From Rhodopseudomonas_A palustris_F (GTDB taxonomy: Bacteria > Pseudomonadota > Alphaproteobacteria > Rhizobiales > Xanthobacteraceae), in NCBI RefSeq assembly GCF_000013745.1, contig NC_007925.1:2790001-2854000 (forward strand): a DNA stretch of 64,000 nt, given 5' to 3'. A program made the position numbers and the translations under genes. Positions within the stretch are counted from its first letter, which is position 1. Each line of letters begins with the position of its first letter. Below, piece after piece: positions 1-7,991 of this stretch. The notes under the pieces were generated by a model. That model did no database searches, was not told the origin of the DNA, and was given only the letters and a program-made list of their open reading frames with translations.

Positions 1-2279
1 TCGAAGTCAAGGGCAACCTGTGGCACCTGCGCTATCCGCTGGACGGCGTCGAATTCAATCCGGACGATCCGGAGACCTTCATCGTGGTCGCCACCACGCG
101 GCCGGAGACCATGCTCGGCGACACCGCGGTTGCGGTCAATCCGGACGACGTGCGCTATTCGCATGTGGTCGGCCGCAATGTCATCCTGCCGCTGGTCGGG
201 CGCAAGATTCCGATCATCGCCGACGATTACTCCGATCCCGAAAAGGGCTCCGGCGCGGTGAAGATCACGCCGGCGCACGACTTCAACGACTTCGAGGTCG
301 GCCGAAGGCACAACCTGCCGCAGATCAACGTGCTCGACATCGAAGGCCGCATCGACCTCGTCGACAACGAAGCCTATCTGCACGGACTGCCGGATGACGC
401 CGCGCAGTTTGCCGAAGAACTGCATGGGCTGGAACGCTTCGCCGCGCGCAAGAGCATCGTGGCGCGGCTCGAAGAGCTCGGCTACCTGGAGAAGATCGAG
501 CCCAACGTCCACATGGTGCCGCACGGCGACCGCTCCGGCGTGGTGATCGAGCCGTATCTGACCGACCAGTGGTACGTCGACGCCAAGACGCTGGCGCAGC
601 CGGCGATCGCCGCGGTGCGCTCGGGCGCGACGACCTTCGTGCCGAAGAACTGGGAAAAGACCTATTTCGAATGGATGGACAACATCCAGCCCTGGTGCAT
701 CTCGCGGCAATTGTGGTGGGGCCATCAGATCCCGGCCTGGTACGGCCCGGACGGCAAGGTGTTCGTCGCCGAGACCGAGGACGAAGCGGTCGGCAACGCG
801 CTCGGCTACTACGTCGAGCAGGAAGTCATCACCCCGGCGCAGGCGCATGCGATGACCCAGGACGCTTCGCTTCGCGACGGCTTCATCACCCGCGACGAGG
901 ACGTGCTCGACACCTGGTTCTCCTCGGCGCTGTGGCCGTTCTCGACGCTGGGCTGGCCGGACGACGACACCGATTGCAAGCGCTACTACCCGACCAACGT
1001 GCTGGTCACCGGCTTCGACATCATCTTCTTCTGGGTCGCCCGGATGATGATGATGGGGCTGCACTTCATGGACGACGTGCCGTTCCCGACCGTCTACATC
1101 CACGCCCTCGTCCGCGACGAGAAGGGCGCCAAGATGTCGAAGTCGAAGGGCAACGTGATCGATCCGTTGCACCTGATCGACGATTACGGCGCCGACGCGC
1201 TGCGCTTCACGCTTGCCGCGATGGCGGCGCAGGGCCGCGACATCAAGCTCGCCTCCAGCCGCGTCGAGGGCTACCGCAATTTCGCGACCAAGCTGTGGAA
1301 TTCGAGCCGCTTCGCCGAGATGAACGCCTGCGCGCTGCCCGCGGATTTCGATCCGACCGCGGCGAAGCAGACGCTGAACCGCTGGATCGCGCACGAGACC
1401 GTGCGCGCGGTGCGCGAGGTCACCGAGGCGATCGAGGCCTATCGCTTCAACGACGCGGCGGGCGCCGCTTATCGTTTCGTCTGGAACGTGTATTGCGACT
1501 GGTATCTCGAACTCGCCAAGCCGGTGCTGCTCGGCGAGGACAGCCCGGCCAAGGCCGAGACCCGCGCCATGGTGGCCTGGGCGCGCGATGAAATCCTCAA
1601 GCTGCTGCATCCGTTCATGCCGTTCATCACCGAAGAGCTGTGGGCGGTGACCGCGGAGCGCGACACGCTGCTGACGCTGACGCCGTGGTCGCGCAAGGCC
1701 GAGACCGCGGTCGAGGTGTTCGACGCCCCGGCGCTGACCGACCCGATGGTGCCGCCGGTGATCCTGCCGGCGCCGCACGTCGCCGACTTCAGCGATCCCG
1801 CGGCCGAGGCCGAAATCGGCTGGGTGGTCGACCTGGTCACCGCGATCCGTTCGGTGCGCGCCGAGATGAACATCACGCCGTCGACGCTGACGCCGCTGGT
1901 GCTGGCCGGCGCTTCGGCGGAGACCCGCGACCGCGCGCAGCGCTGGAGCGATGTGGTGAAGCGGATGGCCCGGCTCGGCGAGATTTCGTTTGCCGACAGC
2001 GCACCGCAGGGCGCGGTGCAACTGTTGATCCGCGGCGAGGTCGCAGCATTGCCGCTGAAGGGCGTGATCGACGTCGCCGCCGAGCAGGCCCGGCTCGACA
2101 AGGAACTGGCGAAGGCCGAGGCCGACATCAAGCGGGTCGACGCCAAGCTCTCCAACGAGAAATTCGTCGCCAACGCGCCGGAAGAGATCGTCGAGGAAGA
2201 GAAGGAAAAGCGCGAGGCCGCGGTCGCGCGCAAGGCCAAGATTTTGGAAGCGCTGGAGCGGCTGAAGAACGCCACCTGA
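1..2279 (+). CDS. valS: Valine--tRNA ligase (5' truncated by the window edge)
   Basis: This class I aminoacyl-tRNA synthetase charges tRNA-Val with valine in the cytoplasm. The reading frame is already open at base 3, and 758 residues are visible. The N-terminal catalytic part with the HIGH motif lies outside the window. The visible part begins in the editing domain (TTRPETMLGDTAVAV, then GSGAVKITPAHDFND). It continues through the catalytic-core motif KMSKS, encoded at 1131-1145, into the anticodon-binding region. It ends in a charged coiled-coil tail (EQARLDKELAKAEADIKRVD and onward), which is the hallmark of ValRS as against IleRS or LeuRS. The TGA stop is at 2277-2279. Nothing looks broken apart from the edge truncation. 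Confidence 0.97.
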   Translation, partial: EVKGNLWHLRYPLDGVEFNPDDPETFIVVATTRPETMLGDTAVAVNPDDVRYSHVVGRNVILPLVGRKIPIIADDYSDPEKGSGAVKITPAHDFNDFEVGRRHNLPQINVLDIEGRIDLVDNEAYLHGLPDDAAQFAEELHGLERFAARKSIVARLEELGYLEKIEPNVHMVPHGDRSGVVIEPYLTDQWYVDAKTLAQPAIAAVRSGATTFVPKNWEKTYFEWMDNIQPWCISRQLWWGHQIPAWYGPDGKVFVAETEDEAVGNALGYYVEQEVITPAQAHAMTQDASLRDGFITRDEDVLDTWFSSALWPFSTLGWPDDDTDCKRYYPTNVLVTGFDIIFFWVARMMMMGLHFMDDVPFPTVYIHALVRDEKGAKMSKSKGNVIDPLHLIDDYGADALRFTLAAMAAQGRDIKLASSRVEGYRNFATKLWNSSRFAEMNACALPADFDPTAAKQTLNRWIAHETVRAVREVTEAIEAYRFNDAAGAAYRFVWNVYCDWYLELAKPVLLGEDSPAKAETRAMVAWARDEILKLLHPFMPFITEELWAVTAERDTLLTLTPWSRKAETAVEVFDAPALTDPMVPPVILPAPHVADFSDPAAEAEIGWVVDLVTAIRSVRAEMNITPSTLTPLVLAGASAETRDRAQRWSDVVKRMARLGEISFADSAPQGAVQLLIRGEVAALPLKGVIDVAAEQARLDKELAKAEADIKRVDAKLSNEKFVANAPEEIVEEEKEKREAAVARKAKILEALERLKNAT

Positions 2280-2288
2280 GCGCCACGT

Positions 2289-2332
2289 GCCCCGGACGTG
2301 CGCCACGCGCAGCGTGGCGTGCGAGCCGGGGC
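2289..2332. repeat. Palindromic intergenic repeat, family A copy 1
   Basis: The outer arms GCCCCGG (2289-2295) and CCGGGGC (2326-2332) enclose a perfect inner hairpin, CGCCACGC / GCGTGGCG with a gca loop. It lies just after the valS stop. Two further elements with the same outer-arm plan lie at 2404-2450 and 17231-17277, which suggests a dispersed REP-like family. It may also act as a transcription terminator, but no T tract follows. Confidence 0.55.
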
Positions 2333-2403
2333 CGTTACGAGTGGGGCGCAAACCGCAACAACAACGTCGGCTCAGGCACCGAGCCGGCGTTTCCGGCGTA
2401 ACG

Positions 2404-2450
2404 GTCCCGGCTCACGGCTTCGCGCCAAGGCGCTTCGCCGCGTCCGGGAC
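2404..2450. repeat. Palindromic intergenic repeat, family A copy 2
   Basis: The outer arms GTCCCGG (2404-2410) and CCGGGAC (2444-2450) enclose an inner GCGCC-aa-GGCGC hairpin (2422-2433). The element sits between the convergent valS and mpg genes, 13 bases from the mpg stop. Its layout matches the copies at 2289-2332 and 17231-17277. Confidence 0.55.
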
Positions 2451-2463
2451 ACGTGAGTTGGGC

Positions 2464-3066
2464 TCACTCCGCAAACGGCTTGCTGACGAACTTCGAGCCG
2501 CGCAGCCCATAGCGCCACGGCAGCTCGGCCGCCTTGCTGATGCCGATCCGCGGTCCGGCGACGATCTCGGGCGCGGCCAGGCGGCCATGCAGCGCGAACG
2601 GCGGGGCGTCGAGCTTCAGCCCGTTATGCGCGATGGTGACGCCGAGCGCCTGCGCCAGCTTGCCAGGCCCGGAACACAGCGCGCGCTCATCCTCGACGCC
2701 GCGACGTCGCCGCATCAAAGCCAATCCATCGGTCGGGACCAGCGCCCGGATCAGCACCGCGCTGGCGGAACCGGCTTCCTCGCAGACCACGTTGAGGCAC
2801 CAGTGGATGCCGTAGGAGCGGTAGACGTAAGCCACCCCGGGCGGGCCGAACATCACGGCGTTGCGCGGCGTCTGGCCGCCAAAGGAATGCGCCGCCGGGT
2901 CGGTGTGGTGATAGGCTTCGACCTCGACAATGACGCCGCCGCTGCCCTCGACCAGCAGCGTGGCGCCGATCAGGTCCGGCGCCACCTCGTGCACGCTGCG
3001 GGCGAAGAACGATCGCTTCAGCTTGGGGCCGAGCTTCAAGGCTGCGGGGATGCGCAAATCGACCAT
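2464..3066 (-). CDS. mpg: DNA-3-methyladenine glycosylase (AAG/MPG family)
   Basis: This base-excision repair enzyme removes alkylated purines such as 3-methyladenine from DNA. The 200-residue protein matches the usual length of bacterial AAG-type glycosylases. The conserved block VEVEAYHHTDPAAHSFGG carries the catalytic Glu (VEAY). It is followed by QTPRNAVMF, the YVYRSYGIHWCLNVV strand and CSGPGKLAQALG, all typical of the family. I chose the ATG at 3066. An in-frame ATG at 3138 would add 24 residues (MSIGIMLKLYHSP...) that look unlike the family, but it cannot be excluded. The gene is convergent with valS and divergent from lipA. Confidence 0.93.
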   Translation of the reverse strand: MVDLRIPAALKLGPKLKRSFFARSVHEVAPDLIGATLLVEGSGGVIVEVEAYHHTDPAAHSFGGQTPRNAVMFGPPGVAYVYRSYGIHWCLNVVCEEAGSASAVLIRALVPTDGLALMRRRRGVEDERALCSGPGKLAQALGVTIAHNGLKLDAPPFALHGRLAAPEIVAGPRIGISKAAELPWRYGLRGSKFVSKPFAE

Positions 3067-3211
3067 CGACACCCAAAATCGGGGAGGAGCCAGCCGGGCT
3101 GGCGAATGATACAGTTTGAGCATTATTCCAATGGACAATCCCCAGCAACCCGGCCGGGTTGCGGGACGCTGTCCGGCGGATTAGGTAAAGCCTTCGCAGA
3201 ACGGACATTTC

Positions 3212-4171
3212 ATGGTCGTCGTCGTCGATACCGTCTCCGCCACTCCAATTCGCCCGCGCCATCCTGAAAAGGCGGCGCGGCCGGATTCGCTGTCGCCGAA
3301 GAAACCGGAGTGGATCCGGGTCCGCGCGCCGACCTCGCGCGGCTATGCCGACACCCGCGCCATCGTCAAAGAGAACGGGCTGGTCACGGTCTGCGAGGAG
3401 GCCGGCTGCCCGAATATCGGCGAGTGCTGGGACAAGAAGCACGCCACCTTCATGATCATGGGCGACACCTGCACCCGGGCTTGCGCGTTCTGCAACGTCA
3501 AGACCGGAATGCCCGAGGCGCTCGACCAAGCCGAGCCCGAGCACGTCGCCGAGGCCACCTTCAAGCTCGGCCTCAAGCATATCGTGATCACCTCGGTCGA
3601 CCGCGACGATCTCGCCGACGGCGGTGCCGCGCATATCGCCGCCACCATCCGCGCGGTGCGGGCGCGCTGCCCCTCGACCACGATCGAGATTCTCACCCCG
3701 GATTTTCTGCGCAAGGACGGCGCGCTGGAAACCGTGGTCGCCGCCAAGCCCGACGTGTTCAATCACAATCTGGAAACCGTGCCGTCGCGCTATCTCACGG
3801 TGCGGCCGGGCGCGCGCTACTTCCATTCGATCCGGCTGTTGCAGCGGGTCAAGGAAATCGATCCGACGATGTTCACCAAGTCCGGCATCATGGTCGGGCT
3901 CGGCGAGGAGCGCCACGAGGTGCTGCAGGTGATGGACGATCTGCGCTCGGCCGACGTCGATTTTCTCACCATCGGGCAGTATCTGCAGCCCAGCCTGAAG
4001 CACCACGCGGTGATGCGTTTCGTTACGCCAGAGGAATTCGCCGGCTACGAGTCGGTGGCTTATTCCAAGGGCTTCCTGATGGTGTCGTCGAGCCCGATGA
4101 CCCGCTCGTCGCATCACGCCGGCGACAATTTCACCAAACTGCAGGCGGCGCGCGCCGCGCTGTCGCGCTGA
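3212..4171 (+). CDS. lipA: Lipoyl synthase
   Basis: This radical-SAM enzyme inserts two sulfurs into protein-bound octanoyl groups to make lipoate, the cofactor of pyruvate and 2-oxoglutarate dehydrogenases. The 319-residue length is typical. The auxiliary-cluster cysteines are C61, C66 and C72 (CEEAGCPNIGEC). The radical-SAM cysteines are C87, C91 and C94 (CTRACAFC). The C-terminal VSSSPMTRSSHHA provides the conserved serine ligand region. A COQ10-like gene follows after 9 bases and probably shares its transcript. Confidence 0.98.
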   Translation: MVVVVDTVSATPIRPRHPEKAARPDSLSPKKPEWIRVRAPTSRGYADTRAIVKENGLVTVCEEAGCPNIGECWDKKHATFMIMGDTCTRACAFCNVKTGMPEALDQAEPEHVAEATFKLGLKHIVITSVDRDDLADGGAAHIAATIRAVRARCPSTTIEILTPDFLRKDGALETVVAAKPDVFNHNLETVPSRYLTVRPGARYFHSIRLLQRVKEIDPTMFTKSGIMVGLGEERHEVLQVMDDLRSADVDFLTIGQYLQPSLKHHAVMRFVTPEEFAGYESVAYSKGFLMVSSSPMTRSSHHAGDNFTKLQAARAALSR

Positions 4172-4180
4172 GTTGTTTCG

Positions 4181-4657
4181 ATGCCGCAATTTCAAAGCAA
4201 GCGCCGGGTCCGTCACAGCGCGCTGAAAATGTTCGATCTGGTCGCCGACATCGAGCGCTATCCGGAGTTCGTGCCGCTGTGCAGCGCGCTTAAGATCAAG
4301 CATCGCGCGCAGCGCCCCGACGGCACCGAAGTGCTGACCGCCGACATGACGGTGTCGTTCAAGCTGGTGCGCGAGACCTTCACCAGCCGGGTGACGCTCG
4401 ACCGCGCCAATCTGAAGATTTTGGTGGAGTATCTGCAGGGCCCGTTCTCCAATCTGGAGAACCGCTGGAGCTTCGAATCGCGCGGCGACGACGCTTGCGA
4501 CGTCGGCTTCTTCCTCAGCTACGAGTTCAGAAACAAGATGCTGGCGCTGCTGATGGGGACGATGTTCGACACCGCGTTCCACCGCTTCGCCGCGGCGTTC
4601 GAGCAACGCGCCGACGCGATTTACGGCCGCGCCGTACTGCGCAAGCTGACGGTATAG
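4181..4657 (+). CDS. RatA/COQ10-like START-domain protein (polyketide cyclase/dehydrase family)
   Basis: This 158-residue protein belongs to the START-like family that includes mitochondrial COQ10, a ubiquinone-binding protein, and E. coli RatA, annotated as a ribosome-association toxin. The N-terminal block RRVRHSALKMFDLVADIERY and the following PEFVPLCSALKI are family hallmarks. So is the later GPFSNLENRWSF, ahead of a C-terminal helix. A ubiquinone-chaperone role is the more likely one in an alphaproteobacterium, where a COQ10-like gene next to lipA is a common arrangement, but sequence alone cannot separate the two roles. The start lies 9 bases after lipA, which suggests co-transcription. 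Confidence 0.85.
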   Translation: MPQFQSKRRVRHSALKMFDLVADIERYPEFVPLCSALKIKHRAQRPDGTEVLTADMTVSFKLVRETFTSRVTLDRANLKILVEYLQGPFSNLENRWSFESRGDDACDVGFFLSYEFRNKMLALLMGTMFDTAFHRFAAAFEQRADAIYGRAVLRKLTV

Positions 4658-4713
4658 CTCACAGCCGTCATTCGGAGCGCGAGCGCCGCAAGCTGATGGT
4701 GAAACCTTACGCG

Positions 4714-4834
4714 GTCATTCCGGGGCGGGAGGCCGTCAGGCCAAGCGAACCCGGAATCTCGCTGCGGATGCTAGCCCACGCCCATTGCAAGATTCCGGGT
4801 TCGCTCGAGCTACGCTCTCGCGCCCCGGAATGAC
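4714..4834. repeat. Palindromic intergenic repeat, family B copy 1
   Basis: The element begins GTCATTCCGGGGCG and ends with its complement CGCCCCGGAATGAC. Internally it has a second pair of arms, GCGAACCCGGAATC and GATTCCGGGTTCGC, so one strand could fold into a two-step stem. Close copies lie at 17364-17492 and 47442-47558. It fills most of the gap between the convergent COQ10-like and CinA-domain genes. Confidence 0.8.
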
Positions 4835-4914
4835 GTGGTTGTTCTTGTTTGACGCCGGTCCTTCATTCAAAGCAGCGACGACCCCTTGCTACGCCGTGCT
4901 TAGCGACGCGCCGC

Positions 4915-5523
4915 TCAACTCTTCTTCGGCTTCAGCGGCGGGGTGACGCGGCGCTTCACCGCGCTGCGTCGCGGGCTACGCGCCACGCGGGCGCGCGATA
5001 CGCTGACCGGGCGCGGCTTGGCCGGCTTCGGCCCGCGCGCGAGTTCCAACAACATGCGCAACGCTTCCACCACCGAGCGCTGCCGCACCAAACTGCGGCC
5101 GATCGCGCCGAAGCGATGCTCGCGATGCGCGATGCGGCCGTCGCGCGAAGCGACCGCGATGTGCACCAGGCCAACCGGCTTGCCGGGCGTCGCGCCGCCG
5201 GGGCCGGCGATCCCGGTGATCGCCACCGTGAGATCGACCTCGGCGTGCTCCAGCGCGCCGATCGCCATCGCGATCGCGGTTTCCTTGCTGACCGCGCCGA
5301 AGGTCAACAGCGTCGCGGTCTCGACGCCGAGCATGGCGTGCTTGGCGTCGTTGGAATAGGTGACGAAGCCGCGGTCGATCACGTCGGAGGAGCCGGGGAT
5401 TTCGGTCAAGGCGCCGGCGACCAGCCCGCCGGTGCAGGATTCAGCCGTGGCAATGGTCAGCTTGCGCGAGCGGCACAGATCAAGCAGCGCGCGGGCGAGG
5501 GCACGCGGGTCGCTGCCAGCCAT
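4915..5523 (-). CDS. cinA: CinA C-terminal-domain protein (nicotinamide-nucleotide amidohydrolase, PncC-like)
   Basis: Stand-alone CinA C-terminal domains deamidate nicotinamide mononucleotide to nicotinic acid mononucleotide in the pyridine-nucleotide salvage cycle. The conserved motif TIATAESCTGGLVAGALTE is near the N-terminus. SDVIDRGFVTYSNDAK, VAITGIAGPGGATPGKPVGL and a nucleotide-contacting C-terminal helix follow. The last 35 or so residues are a basic, Ala/Pro/Arg/Lys-rich tail with no family counterpart. The protein has 202 residues. Its ATG at 5521-5523 lies 1 base after the ispDF stop, so the two genes are very likely co-transcribed. Confidence 0.92.
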   Translation of the reverse strand: MAGSDPRALARALLDLCRSRKLTIATAESCTGGLVAGALTEIPGSSDVIDRGFVTYSNDAKHAMLGVETATLLTFGAVSKETAIAMAIGALEHAEVDLTVAITGIAGPGGATPGKPVGLVHIAVASRDGRIAHREHRFGAIGRSLVRQRSVVEALRMLLELARGPKPAKPRPVSVSRARVARSPRRSAVKRRVTPPLKPKKS

Positions 5524-5524
5524 C

Positions 5525-6721
5525 TCAGTCCGCCAGTCCGTTGGTGCCCCAGGGCAGCCGGAGCGTTGCCGAGGCGGTGGCGGCGATGCCTTCCTCGCGG
5601 CCGGTGAAGCCGAGCCGTTCGCTGGTGGTGGCCTTCACCGCGATCCGCGCCACCGGCAGCCCGGTGATCTCGGCGATGCGTTGCCGCATCGGTTCGCGCA
5701 ACGGGCCGATCTTCGGCCGCTCGCAGATCATGGTGACTTCGAGATTGGCGATCCGGCCGCCGCGCGCGGTGACGCGATCGACGGCGTATTTCAGGAATTT
5801 GTCGGACGCAGCACCCTTCCACTGCGGATCGGTCGGCGGGAAGTGCGAGCCGATGTCGCCGTCGGCCAGCGCGCCGAGAATCGCGTCGACCAGCGCATGT
5901 AGCCCGACGTCGCCGTCGGAATGCGCCAGGAAGCCGCGATTGTGCGGCACTTTGAGTCCGCACAGCCAGACGTGGTCGCCGTCGCCGAAGGCGTGGACGT
6001 CGTAACCGGTGCCGGTGCGGATGTCGCCGAGCAGCGCGCCGAGGCGGGATTCTTCGCGGACGAAATCTTCCGGAGTGGTGAGCTTCATGTTCGCAACATC
6101 GCCTTCAAAGGTCGCCACCGTCAATCCCGCCCATTCGGCGATCGCCGCATCATCGGTGAAATCGTCGCGGCCCTCGCGGGCGGCGCGGCGATGCGCCTCC
6201 AGAATCACGTCGAAGCGGAACGCCTGCGGGGTCTGCGCGATGCGCAGCCGCGCGCGATCCGGCGTTGCCACCACGTCGCCCTGGGCGTTGATCTGTTTGA
6301 TGGTATCGGTGACCGCAATCGTTGGCACCGCGGCGCCGGTGATCTGGGCCGCTACGATCGCCCGCGAAATCAGCGCGGCGTCGACGAACGGCCGCGCCGC
6401 GTCATGGATCAGCACGATGTCCGGCGCGTCGGCGGCGAGCGCTTCCAGACCGGCGCGCACCGAGCCTTGCCGGGTGGCGCCGCCAGGGGCGGGGGGCTGG
6501 TAGTTCAATCCGGCAACTGCCAGTTTGAACATCTCCGCATCATCCGGACTGGTGACCGGCTGCACGGCGAAAATCTCGGCATGCGTGCAAAACGGCTGCA
6601 TTGCCCGAAAAATGACCGGTTGCCCGGCCAATGAGCGATATTGCTTCGGTCCACCGGCGCCGGCACGCAAGCCGCGGCCGCCGGCGACGATAATTGCGGC
6701 AGTTCGTTTCGAGTTGGACAT
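5525..6721 (-). CDS. ispDF: Bifunctional IspD/IspF (MEP cytidylyltransferase and MECDP synthase)
   Basis: This fused enzyme catalyses two non-consecutive steps of the methylerythritol phosphate isoprenoid pathway. Residues 1 to about 235 are IspD, with the CTP-binding AAIIVAGGRGLRAGAGGPKQY, then LIHDAARPFVD, and DAAIAEWAG. Residues from about 240 are IspF, with RTGTGYDVHAFGDGD, AHSDGDVGLHALVDAILGA and DIGSHFPPTDP, which supply the metal-binding Asp and His. The fusion is common in Alphaproteobacteria. The start is the ATG at 6719-6721 (MSNSKRTAAI). An in-frame start at 6769 would add 16 unmatched residues. The gene is divergent from dusB. Confidence 0.96.
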   Translation of the reverse strand: MSNSKRTAAIIVAGGRGLRAGAGGPKQYRSLAGQPVIFRAMQPFCTHAEIFAVQPVTSPDDAEMFKLAVAGLNYQPPAPGGATRQGSVRAGLEALAADAPDIVLIHDAARPFVDAALISRAIVAAQITGAAVPTIAVTDTIKQINAQGDVVATPDRARLRIAQTPQAFRFDVILEAHRRAAREGRDDFTDDAAIAEWAGLTVATFEGDVANMKLTTPEDFVREESRLGALLGDIRTGTGYDVHAFGDGDHVWLCGLKVPHNRGFLAHSDGDVGLHALVDAILGALADGDIGSHFPPTDPQWKGAASDKFLKYAVDRVTARGGRIANLEVTMICERPKIGPLREPMRQRIAEITGLPVARIAVKATTSERLGFTGREEGIAATASATLRLPWGTNGLAD

Positions 6722-6845
6722 GGGGTCAACAGTCAAGCGGATCGAGGGGTGGGCGGTGAGGCGAAGCACTTACCACGGCCGGGAACAATAACATCACGAT
6801 TCCCCGGCTAAGCGGTGAATTCGTTGATGGATTGCTGCAATGCAC

Positions 6846-6873
6846 TTGCAAGTCTGTGGAAAATGGCTAAACT
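6846..6873 (+). promoter_or_regulatory. Candidate sigma-70-type promoter for dusB-ntrBC
   Basis: TTGCAA (6846-6851) and TAAACT (6868-6873) are spaced by 16 bases, each matching 4 of 6 consensus positions. They lie about 50 bases before the dusB start in a relatively AT-rich stretch. A short inverted repeat, GCTCAA-gat-TTGAGC (6893-6907), follows in the presumed leader, just before the ribosome-binding site. I found no clear sigma-54 (GG/GC) promoter there. Confidence 0.35.
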
Positions 6874-6920
6874 GTAGGCAGTTGAAATTTTTGCTCAAGA
6901 TTTGAGCGAAGGACGATGCA

Positions 6921-7991
6921 TTGTTGCGATCGCCGAACCACGAGAAGGCTGTGACCGCCTCTCCTTTAACATGTCCTCGCGCGCTGCAAATTGGCGTTGT
7001 TGAGGTGGTGAACAGGGCGTTCCTGGCCCCTATGTCCGGCATCACCGATGCGCCGTTCCGGCGGCTCACCGCGGCGCTCGGCGCCGGCCTGGTGGTATCG
7101 GAAATGACCGCCAGCGACGATCTGGCGCGCGGCCGGCCGATGTCGGTGCGGCGTTGCGATACCGCGGGGATCGGGCCGCATGTGGTGCAGCTCGCCGGCT
7201 GCCAGGCGCGCTGGATGGCGGAGGGCGCGCGGATTGCGGAAGCCGGCGGCGCCGACCTGATCGATATCAACATGGGCTGTCCGGCCCGCCACGTCACCGG
7301 CGGCAGCGGGCAGTCCGGCTCGGCCTTGATGCGCGACCTCGACCACGCGCTGACGCTGATCGAAGCCACGGTCGGCGCGGTGCGGGTGCCGGTGACCCTG
7401 AAAATGCGGCTCGGCTGGGATCGCGATTGCCTTAACGCGCCGGAATTGGCGCGCCGCGCCGAGGCCGCCGGCGTGCAGCTGATCACCGTGCACGGCCGCA
7501 CCCGCAATCAGTTCTACAAGGGCACGGCGGATTGGGCCGCGGTGCGCGCAGTGCGCGAGGCGACCTCGCTGCCGCTGGTGGTCAACGGCGATATCACCTC
7601 GGTCGAAGCCGCGCGCGAAGCGCTGCGGCAGTCCGGCGCCGATGCGGTGATGATCGGCCGCGGCGCGCAGGGCCAGCCCTGGCTGCCGGGGCAGATCGGC
7701 CGGCAATTGCAGACCGGCATCGCCGAAGCGCCGCCGTCGCTCGCCGAACAGCTGAGCTATCTGCAGACGCTGTATGACGAACTGTTGGAGCTTTACGGCC
7801 TGCACGTCGGCTTGCGTCACGCCCGCAAGCATCTCGGCTGGTCGCTCGAAGTCGCCGCCAGCGCAACCGACGCCGAGCCCGCGACGCTGAAATCCTGGCG
7901 CGAACGGATCCTGCGGTCGGAGGATCCCGCCGCGGTCCGTCGCGCGCTGGTCGAGGCGTTTGACGATTTTGCCTGGAGGGCCGCCGCATGA
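6921..7991 (+). CDS. dusB: tRNA-dihydrouridine synthase DusB (NifR3)
   Basis: This FMN enzyme reduces uridine in tRNA to dihydrouridine. The TIM-barrel motifs are all present: FLAPMSGITDAPFRR for FMN binding, VVSEMTASDDL, DINMGCPARHV with the catalytic Cys, TVHGRTRNQFYKGTADW, and VVNGDITS with GADAVMIGRGAQGQPW. The start is uncertain. The TTG at 6921 has GAAGGA at 6908-6913 with 7-base spacing. A GTG at 6951 would give MTASPL..., closer to related proteins. A 12-codon reading frame from an ATG at 6916 ends exactly on that GTG. The gene overlaps ntrB by ATGA. The nifR3-ntrBC order is classic for Alphaproteobacteria. Confidence 0.94.
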   Translation: MLRSPNHEKAVTASPLTCPRALQIGVVEVVNRAFLAPMSGITDAPFRRLTAALGAGLVVSEMTASDDLARGRPMSVRRCDTAGIGPHVVQLAGCQARWMAEGARIAEAGGADLIDINMGCPARHVTGGSGQSGSALMRDLDHALTLIEATVGAVRVPVTLKMRLGWDRDCLNAPELARRAEAAGVQLITVHGRTRNQFYKGTADWAAVRAVREATSLPLVVNGDITSVEAAREALRQSGADAVMIGRGAQGQPWLPGQIGRQLQTGIAEAPPSLAEQLSYLQTLYDELLELYGLHVGLRHARKHLGWSLEVAASATDAEPATLKSWRERILRSEDPAAVRRALVEAFDDFAWRAAA

